Below, piece by piece: positions 1 through 64,000 of a DNA stretch of 64,000 bases. The position numbers and the translations under genes were made by a program. The DNA is from Lutraria lutraria (Eukaryota; Mollusca; Bivalvia; Venerida; Mactridae): positions 14,538,386-14,602,385 of the forward strand of contig OZ026839.1 in NCBI GenBank assembly GCA_964023205.1, written 5' to 3'. Each line of letters starts with the position of its first letter. The stretch's first letter is position 1. Below the pieces are notes generated by a model that did not search any database, had not been told where the DNA came from, and saw only the letters and a program-made list of their open reading frames with translations.

Positions 1-3000
1 TATAAGGAACATTTGTACAAGTCCCTATAGTATCTACAAGTCACCATATTAAGGAACATTTGTACAAGTCCCTATAGAACATACAAGTCCCTATATAAGG
101 AACATGTGTACAAGTCCCTATAGAATATACAAGTCCCTATATAAGGAACATTTGTACAAGTCCCTATAGATTCTACAAGTTCCCATATAAGGAACATTTG
201 TACAAGTCCCTATAGATTCTACAAGTTCCCATACAAGGAACATTTGTACAAGTCCCTATAGCATCTACAAGTTCCCATACAAGGAACATTTGTACAAGTC
301 CCTATAGCATCTACAAGTTCCCATACAAGGAACATTTGTACAAGTCCCTATAGCATCTACAAGTTCCCATACAAGGAACATTTGTACAAGTCCCTATAGC
401 ATCTACAAGTTCCCATACAAGGAACATTTGTACAAGTCCCTATAGAATCTAAAAGTTCCCATACAAGGAACATTTGTACAAGTCCCTATAGTATCTACAA
501 GTCCCCATACAAGGAACATTTGTACAAGTCCCTATAGCATCTACAAGTTCCGATACAAGGAACATTTGTACAAGTCCCTATAGAATCTAAAAGTTCCCAT
601 ACAAGGAACATTTGTACAAGTCCCTATAGTATCTACAAGTACCCATACAAGGAACATTTGTACAAGTTGCTATAGAATCTACAAGTCCCCATATAAGGAA
701 CATCTGTACAAGTCCCTATAGCATCTACAAGTCACCATATAAGGAACATTTGTACAAGTCCCTATAGCATCTACAAGTCCCCATATAAGGAACATCTGTA
801 CAAGTCCCTATAGCATCTACAAGTCACCATACAAGGAACATTTGTACAAGTCCCTATAGCATCTACAAGTCACCATATAAGGAACATTTGTACAAGTCCC
901 TATAGCATCTACAAGTCACCATATAAGGAACATTTGTACAAGTCACTATAGCATCTACAAGTTCCCATACAAGGAACATTTGTTCAAGTCCCTATAGCAT
1001 CTAAAAGTTCCCATACAAGGAACATTTGTACAAGTCCCTATAGTATCTACAAGTCACCATATAAGGAACATCTGTACAAGTCCCTATAGCATCTACAAGT
1101 CCCAATATAAGGAACATTTGTACAAGTCCCTATAGAATATACAACTTCACATATAAGGAACATTTGTACAAGTCCCTATAGAATATACAAGTTCACATAT
1201 AAGGAACATTTGTACAAGTCCCTACAGCTTCTACAAGTCCCCATATAAGGAACATCTGTACAAGTCCCTATAGCATCTACAAGTCCCAATATAAGGAACA
1301 TTTGTACAAGTCCCTATAGAATATACAACTTCACATATAAGGAACATTTGTACAAGTCCCTATAGAATATACAAGTTCACATATAAGGAACATTTGTACA
1401 AGTCCCTATAGTATCTACAAGTTCCCATACAAGGAACATCTGTACAAGTCCCTATAGATTCTACAAGTTCACATATAAGGAACATTTGTACAAGTCCCTA
1501 TAGATTCTACAAGTTCCCATATAAGGAACATTTGTACAAGTCCCTATAGAATATACAAGTCCCTATATAAGGAACATTTGTACAAGTCCCTATAGATTCT
1601 ACAAGTTCCCATATAAGGAACATTTGTACAAGTCCCTATAGATTCTACAAGTTCCCATACAAGGAACATTTGTACAAGTCCCTATAGCATCTACAAGTTC
1701 CCATACAAGGAACATTTGTACAAGTCCCTATAGCATCTACAAGTTCCCATACAAGGAACATTTGTACAAGTCCCTATAGCATCTACAAGTTCCCATACAA
1801 GGAACATTTGTACAAGTCCCTATAGCATCTACAAGTTCCCATACAAGGAACATTTGTACAAGTCCCTATAGAATCTAAAAGTTCCCATACAAGGAACATT
1901 TGTACAAGTCCCTATAGTATCTACAAGTCCCCATACAAGGAACATTTGTACAAGTCCCTATAGCATCTACAAGTTCCCATACAAGGAACATTTGTACAAG
2001 TCCCTATAGCATCTACAAGTTCCCATACAAGGAACATTTGTACAAGTCCCTATAGCATCTACAAGTTCCCATACAAGGAACATTTGTACAAGTCCCTATA
2101 GCATCTACAAGTTCCCATACAAGGAACATTTGTACAAGTCCCTATAGAATCTAAAAGTTCCCATACAAGGAACATTTGTACAAGTCCCTATAGTATCTAC
2201 AAGTCCCCATACAAGGAACATTTGTACAAGTCCCTATAGCATCTACAAGTTCCGATACAAGGAACATTTGTACAAGTCCCTATAGAATCTAAAAGTTCCC
2301 ATACAAGGAACATTTGTACAAGTCCCTATAGTATCTACAAGTACCCATACAAGGAACATTTGTACAAGTTGCTATAGAATCTACAAGTCCCCATATAAGG
2401 AACATTTGTACAAGTCCCTATAGCATCTACAAGTCCCCATATAAGGAACATCTGTACAAGTCCCTATAGCATCTACAAGTCACCATACAAGGAACATTTG
2501 TACAAGTCCCTATAGCATCTACAAGTCACCATATAAGGAACATTTGTACAAGTCCCTATAGCATCTACAAGTCACCATATAAGGAACATTTGTACAAGTC
2601 ACTATAGCATCTACAAGTTCCCATACAAGGAACATTTGTTCAAGTCCCTATAGCATCTAAAAGTTCCCATACAAGGAACATTTGTACAAGTCCCTATAGT
2701 ATCTACAAGTCACCATATAAGGAACATCTGTACAAGTCCCTATAGCATCTACAAGTCCCAATATAAGGAACATTTGTACAAGTCCCTATAGAATATACAA
2801 CTTCACATATAAGGAACATTTGTACAAGTCCCTATAGAATATACAAGTTCACATATAAGGAACATTTGTACAAGTCCCTACAGCTTCTACAAGTCTCCAT
2901 ATAAGGAACATCTGTACAAGTCCCTATAGAATCTACAAGTCCCCATATAAGGAACATTTGTACAAGTCCCTATAGAATCTACAAGTCACCATATAAGGAA

Positions 3001-6000
3001 CATCTGTACAAGTCCCTATAGCATCTACAAGTCCCAATATAAGGAAAATTTGTACAAGTCCCTATAGAATATACAACTTCACATATAAGGAACATTTGTA
3101 CAAGTCCCTATAGAATATACAAGTTCACATATAAGGAACATTTGTACAAGTCCCTACAGCTTCTACAAGTCCCCATATAAGGAACATTTGTACAAGTCCC
3201 TATAGATTCTACAAGTCACCATATAAGGAACATCTGTACAAGTCCCTATAGCATCTACAAGTCCCCATACAAGGAACATTTGTACAAGTCCCTATAGTAT
3301 CTACAAGTCACCATATAAGGAACATCTGTACAAGTCCCTATAGCATCTACAAGTCCCAATATAAGGAACATTTGTACAAGTCCCTATAGAATATACAACT
3401 TCACATATAAGGAACATTTGTACAAGTCCCTATAGAATATACAAGTTCACATATAAGGACAATTTGTACAAGTCCCTATAGTATCTACAAGTTCCCATAC
3501 AAGGAACATCTGTACAAGTCCCTATAGATTCTACAAGTTCCCATATAAGGAACATTTGTACAAGTCCCTATAGATTCTACAAGTTCCCATATAAGGAACA
3601 TTTGTACAAGTCCCTATAGAATATACAAGTCCCTATATAAGGAACATTTGTACAAGTCTCTATAGATTCTACAAGTTCCCATATAAGGAACATTTGTACA
3701 AGTCCCTATAGATTCTACAAGTTCCCATACAAGGAACATTTGTACAAGTCCCTATAGCATCTACAAGTTCCCATACAAGGAACATTTGTACAAGTCCCTA
3801 TAGCATCTACAAGTTCCCATACAAGGAACATTTGTACAAGTCCCTATAGCATCTACAAGTTCCGATACAAGGAACATTTGTACAAGTCCCTATAGAATCT
3901 AAAAGTTCCCATACAAGGAACATTTGTACAAGTCCCTATAGTATCTACAAGTACCCATACAAGGAACATTTGTACAAGTTGCTATAGAATCTACAAGTCC
4001 CCATATAAGGAACATCTGTACAAGTCCCTATAGCATCTACAAGTCACCATATAAGGAACATTTGTACAAGTCCCTATAGCATCTACAAGTCCCCATATAA
4101 GGAACATCTGTACAAGTCCCTATAGCATCTACAAGTCACCATACAAGGAACATTTGTACAAGTCCCTATAGCATCTACAAGTCACCATATAAGGAACATT
4201 TGTACAAGTCCCTATAGCATCTACAAGTCACCATATAAGGAACATTTGTACAAGTCACTATAGCATCTACAAGTTCCCATACAAGGAACATTTGTTCAAG
4301 TCCCTATAGCATCTAAAAGTTCCCATACAAGGAACATTTGTACAAGTCCCTATAGTATCTACAAGTCACCATATAAGGAACATCTGTACAAGTCCCTATA
4401 GCATCTACAAGTCCCAATATAAGGAACATTTGTACAAGTCCCTATAGAATATACAACTTCAGATATAAGGAACATTTGTACAAGTCCCTATAGAATATAC
4501 AAGTTCACATATAAGGAACATTTGTACAAGTCCCTACAGCTTCTACAAGTCCCCATATAAGGAACATCTGTACAAGTCCCTATAGCATCTACAAGTCCCA
4601 ATATAAGGAACATTTGTACAAGTCCCTATAGAATATACAACTTCACATATAAGGAACATTTGTACAAGTCCCTATAGAATATACAAGTTCACATATAAGG
4701 AACATTTGTACAAGTCCCTATAGTATCTACAAGTTCCCATACAAGGAACATCTGTACAAGTCCCTATAGATTCTACAAGTTCCCATATAAGGAACATTTG
4801 TACAAGTCCCTATAGATTCTACAAGTTCCCATATAAGGAACATTTGTACAAGTCCCTATAGCATCTACAAGTCACCATATAAGGAACATTTGTACAAGTC
4901 CCTATAGAATCTACAAGTCCCCATATAAGGAACATTTGTACAAGTCCCTATAGCATCTACAAGTCCCCATACAAGGAACATTTGTACAAGTCCTTATAGC
5001 ATCTACAAGTCACAATATAAGGAACATTTGTACAAGTCCCTATAGATTCTACAAGTTCCCATATAAGGAACATTTGTACAAGTCCCTACAGCTTCTACAA
5101 GTTCCCATATAAGGAACATTTGTACAAGTCCCTATAGCATCTACAAGTCCCCATACAAGGAACATTTGTACAAGTCCCTATAGCATCTACAAGTCACCAT
5201 ATAAGGAACATTTGTACAAGTCCCTATAGCATCTACAAGTCACCATATAAGGAACATTTGTTCAAGTCCCTATAGCATCTACAAGTCACCATATAAGGAA
5301 CATTTGTTCAAGTCCCTATAGCATCTACAAGTCACCATACAAGGAACATTTGTACAAGTCCCTATAGCATCTACAAGTCACCATATAAGGAACATTTGTA
5401 CAAGTCCCTATAGCATCTACAAGTCACCATATAAGGAACATTTGTACAAGTCCCTATAGCATCTACAAGTCACCATATAAGGAACATTTGTACAAGTCCC
5501 TATAGCATCTACAAGTCACCATATAAGGAACATTTGTTCAAGTCCCTATAGCATCTACAAGTCACCATACAAGGAACATTTGTACAAGTCCCTATAGCAT
5601 CTACAAGTCACCATATAAGGAACATTTGTACAAGTCCCTATAGCATCTACAAGTCACCATATAAGGAACATTTGTACAAGTCCCTATAGCATCTACAAGT
5701 TCCCATACAAGGAACATTTGTTCAAGTCCCTATAGCATCTAAAAGTTCCCATACAAGGAACATTTGTACAAGTCCCTATAGTATCTACAAGTCACCATAT
5801 AAGGAACATCTGTACAAGTCCCTACAGCTTCTACAAGTCCCCATATAAGGAACATCTGTACAAGTCCCTATAGCATCTACAAGTCCCAATATAAGGAACA
5901 TTTGTACAAGTCCCTATAGAATATACAAGTTCACATATAAGGAACATTTGTACAAGTCCCTATAGAATATACAAGTTCACATATAAGGAACATTTGTACA

Positions 6001-7051
6001 AGTCCCTATAGTATCTACAAGTTCCCATACAAGGAACATCTGTACAAGTCCCTATAGATTCTACAAGTTCCCATATAAGGAACATTTGTACAAGTCCCTA
6101 TAGATTCTACAAGTTCCCATATAAGGAACATTTGTACAAGTCCCTATAGCATCTACAAGTCACCATATAAGGAACATTTGTACAAGTCCCTATAGAATCT
6201 ACAAGTCCCCATACAAGGAACATTTGTACAAGTCCCTATAGCATCTACAAGTCACAATATAAGGAACATTTGTACAAGTCCCTATAGTATCTACAAGTCA
6301 CAATATAAGGAACATTTGTACAAGTCCCTATAGCATCTACAAGTCCCAATATAAGGAACATTTGTACAAGTCCCTATAGCATCTAAAAGTCACCATATAA
6401 GGAACATTTGTTCAAGTCCCTATAGCATCTACAAGTCACAATATAAGGAACATTTGTACAAGTCCCTATAGTATCTACAAGTCACCATATAAGGAACATT
6501 TGTTCAAGTCCCTATAGCATCTAAAAGTCACCATATAAGGAACATTTGTTCAAGTCCCTATAGCATCTAAAAGTCCCAATATAAGGAACATTTGTACAAG
6601 TCCCTATAGTATCTACAAGTCACCATATAAGGAGCATTTGTACAAGTCCCTATAGCATCTACAAGTCCCAATATAAGGAACATTTGTACAAGTCCCTATA
6701 GCATCTAAAAGTCACCATATAAGGAACATTTGTTCAAGTCCCTATAGCATCTAAAAGTTCCCATACAAGGAACATTTGTACAAGTCCCTATAGCATCTAC
6801 AAGTCACCATATAAGGAACATTTGTTCAAGTCCCTATAGCATCTAAAAGTTCCCATACAAGGAACATTTGTACAAGTCCCTATAGAATATACAAGTCCCA
6901 AAATAAGGAACATTTGTACAAGTCCCTATAGAATCTACAAGTCCCCATACAAGGAACATTTGTTCAAGTCCCTATAGCATCTAAAAGTTCCCATACAAGG
7001 AACATTTGTACAAGTCCCTATAGTATCTACAAGTCACCATATAAGGAACCT
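1..7051. repeat. 46-bp satellite array with higher-order structure
   Basis: About 153 monomers of 46 bp read as variants of aaggaacatttgtacaagtc followed by cctatag and a variable 'catctacaagttcccata' half. The array starts before base 1 and ends at 'ataaggaacc' near 7050. Diagnostic variants recur at multiples of 46: the tag 'aagttgctatag' is at about 666, 2368 and 3978 (offsets 37 and 35 monomers), and the tag 'tagaatatacaagtcccta' is at 121, 1547 and 3617 (offsets 31 and 45). This shows block duplication. Each monomer holds the palindromes ttgtacaa and ctatag. Confidence 0.95.
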
Positions 7052-7952
7052 TAAAATTGAATTCACAAATATTCAAATATGTATAATACAGATAATTGCT
7101 ATTTCTATAATTATATTTATTTTTGTAGATACTGGAGGTTATACAGTTAATTCCAGGCAGCATCAAAATGTTTCCATTTATTCAAAAAATCTTGAAGCGT
7201 GTTTTCTTATTACATATTTGTACTGTTATGTATTCATTTTGTTTGGTCCTTTTTTTAAAAAAAGGCAGAGAACAAACATAGCTCTTGTTGGGAAAATAGA
7301 ATTATATATGTGCTGAAGAGAGTTACATGTCATAATATCTTACATAACGATTTCATGCACTATATTATATAGTAGTGTATATAGAATTACTTTTTTTTTA
7401 AACAATTTTGATGAGATCTTTAATGTTCAGCTTCTTCACTTTCTTAATTTATTTCATGGGTCATTATATTCTTGAACAAATACAGGCTAACAATGTTAGT
7501 TTTTTTATGTCAAGTTAAATCTGATCTAACAATACTTAAGATATTACCAAACTTATGCTTTATACTCATAAAGCAGGTCCTCAGGTAACAATTTCAGATG
7601 GGGGAGGGTACAGTTATAGCCCCTTTTAGTTACCATTTCAGCTGAAACCAATACCCTCCCCTTGATATACAGGAAAGATAAATTACTTACAGGTTGATTC
7701 CATTTAATGATCACCTCATTGTAAAGGCCTCTTATTGTCCAGCCTAATTTCTACCTGTCTTTTATGTTTCAACTGACACCATTACAATACAGTAAACCTC
7801 ACTTAAGGACAACTTCAATATTCAAACCAACTTGTCATTATGAACATTATTATCATTAATAGACACCTCCAGTAACTAGATATTGAGACCTCTACAGTCC
7901 TAATAAAAAAATGAAGCTTAATCATCAAAAGCAATATGACAGTATAGTTTAC
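7052..7952. other. Spacer with no confident exon
   Basis: This AT-rich stretch contains no convincing exon. A strong donor-like site near 7692 (minus strand, ct|gtaagt) follows a 60-bp open stretch reading LGWTIRGLYNEVIIKWNQP, but its acceptor is poor and the sequence overlaps MITE-like sequence at about 7790. It is left unannotated as coding. Confidence 0.5.
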
Positions 7953-63319
<55,367 letters not shown>

Positions 63320-63820
63320 CTGAAAGAAATATGATGGTATATACAGGGCTCTCCTTTGACTCTTGAAATGGCATTTTGACTCTTGAAATTTGAAAAATAA
63401 GGTTATTGACTCTTGAGAATTGGAACCAAAGGGTCAAATTTACTATTACTTTAGTAGAGAATTATGTTGAATCTTTACATTTCTATCAGCTAAGGGTCAT
63501 TTTGACCCCCAACTTTTGAAGTCTATGGAGCGCCCTGTATATATATAGACATCATTTACATAATTATAATACAGAACAGTACAGTCTCTGAATTAATTTT
63601 TTGTAACAGGTTGCCTGACTATATACTTTATGAAGGAAACTCTCTAAAACTAGGTTGCCCTCCAAAAGACTTAAAGAATGAAAAAATCCTTTCAGGCAGG
63701 GGCAACCCACTATTTCGAAGACTGACAGTACATGCAGGTACTTACTAGTAATACATTACACCACCTTAATTAATGACCTTTCAAGTGTAGCATTGTGGTA
63801 TATTATATTTATTGTCACCA

Positions 63821-63930
63821 GCCTGATTAGCTCAGTTAGTAGAGCATCCAACTTGCAAGCAGGAGGTAGCGGGTTTGAGCCCCGCATCAGGTACATTATT
63901 TTCCTCCTCCAGTTACACAAATTTTATTTG
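63821..63930 (+). mobile_element. tRNA-derived SINE (Ala-like head), copy 1
   Basis: Positions 63821-63892 fold as a tRNA: acceptor stem gcctgat/atcaggt, D arm gctc/gagc, T arm gcggg/cccgc, with anticodon-position TGC. The anticodon stem is badly paired, and a shared tail 'ttttcctcctcc' follows, so it is a SINE head rather than a working tRNA gene. A sister copy lies at 20821-20929. Confidence 0.75.
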
Positions 63931-64000
63931 TTAATTTGAATTGAACTGGATTTGATTAATCGTGTTTTCCAGACAATGACAGTTACTCTAGACCTTAGTG

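Noticed and set aside
1..7051. CRISPR array or bacterial repeat
   Set aside because: Monomers are contiguous with no unique spacers, and the setting is an intron-rich animal gene.
7693..7752. Possible closing exon of MAM 12 reading LGWTIRGLYNEVIIKWNQP
   Set aside because: The acceptor is weak, the sequence does not align to a MAM C-terminus, and it overlaps MITE-like DNA.
63821..63892. Functional tRNA-Ala gene
   Set aside because: The anticodon stem does not pair properly and the same tail is shared with another diverged copy, so a SINE is more likely.

Overview
This window is non-coding-rich, intron-dense animal DNA. The AT-rich composition, tRNA-derived SINEs, several MITE families, a mariner relic and long dispersed repeats ending in a form such as 'caggtgagctaaaaag' suggest a mollusc, most likely a bivalve; that assignment rests on remembered repeat style and was not searched. 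No bacterial, viral or organellar genes were seen.

The main finding is one giant multidomain gene on the minus strand. I traced 60 exons from 63319 down to 7953, following consensus splice sites and reading phase at every junction. They sum to 9,521 coding bases (about 3,173 codons) with no stop at any exon junction. No initiator methionine, signal peptide or terminal stop was found, so the gene enters from beyond the right edge and continues beyond the left edge or past the satellite. The domain order is: 6 EGF, Trp/Thr-rich linker, 4 LDLa, SRCR, Thr-rich linker, SRCR, 5 MAM, LDLa, MAM, long Thr-rich linker, Ig, frizzled-type cysteine-rich domain, CUB, a cysteine-rich CUB-like pair, a divergent SRCR, then 6 more MAM (the last incomplete). 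Every domain boundary is a phase-1 intron, so each domain is an interchangeable cassette. The product should be a secreted or membrane-anchored extracellular adhesion/receptor-like glycoprotein of the MAM/LDLa mosaic class. I cannot name an orthologue.

Layout by region: 1-7051 is a 46-bp satellite with higher-order structure, running off the left edge. 7052-7952 holds no confident exon. 7953-23246 carries seven MAM, SRCR and repeat-bearing introns. 23667-25430 is a 26-bp minisatellite inside an intron. 25563-34236 carries the CUB-like, CUB, frizzled, Ig, MAM and LDLa exons, a mariner relic and a 51-bp tandem repeat that duplicates an exon end with its splice donor. 35008-47696 carries MAM 5 to MAM 1. 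47878-58907 carries SRCR, LDLa and linkers with many transposable-element remnants. 59652-63319 carries the EGF exons, and a SINE lies at 63821.

The strongest candidate for something undescribed is the LDLa exon at 34123-34236. Its last 51 bases, including the splice donor, are repeated six times in frame, so choice of donor could add 0 to 5 copies of a 17-residue half-LDLa unit. Also notable are a phase-compatible exon with a single TGA (33694-33804) and an in-frame extension of the fourth LDLa exon overlapping a perfect 30-bp inverted repeat.
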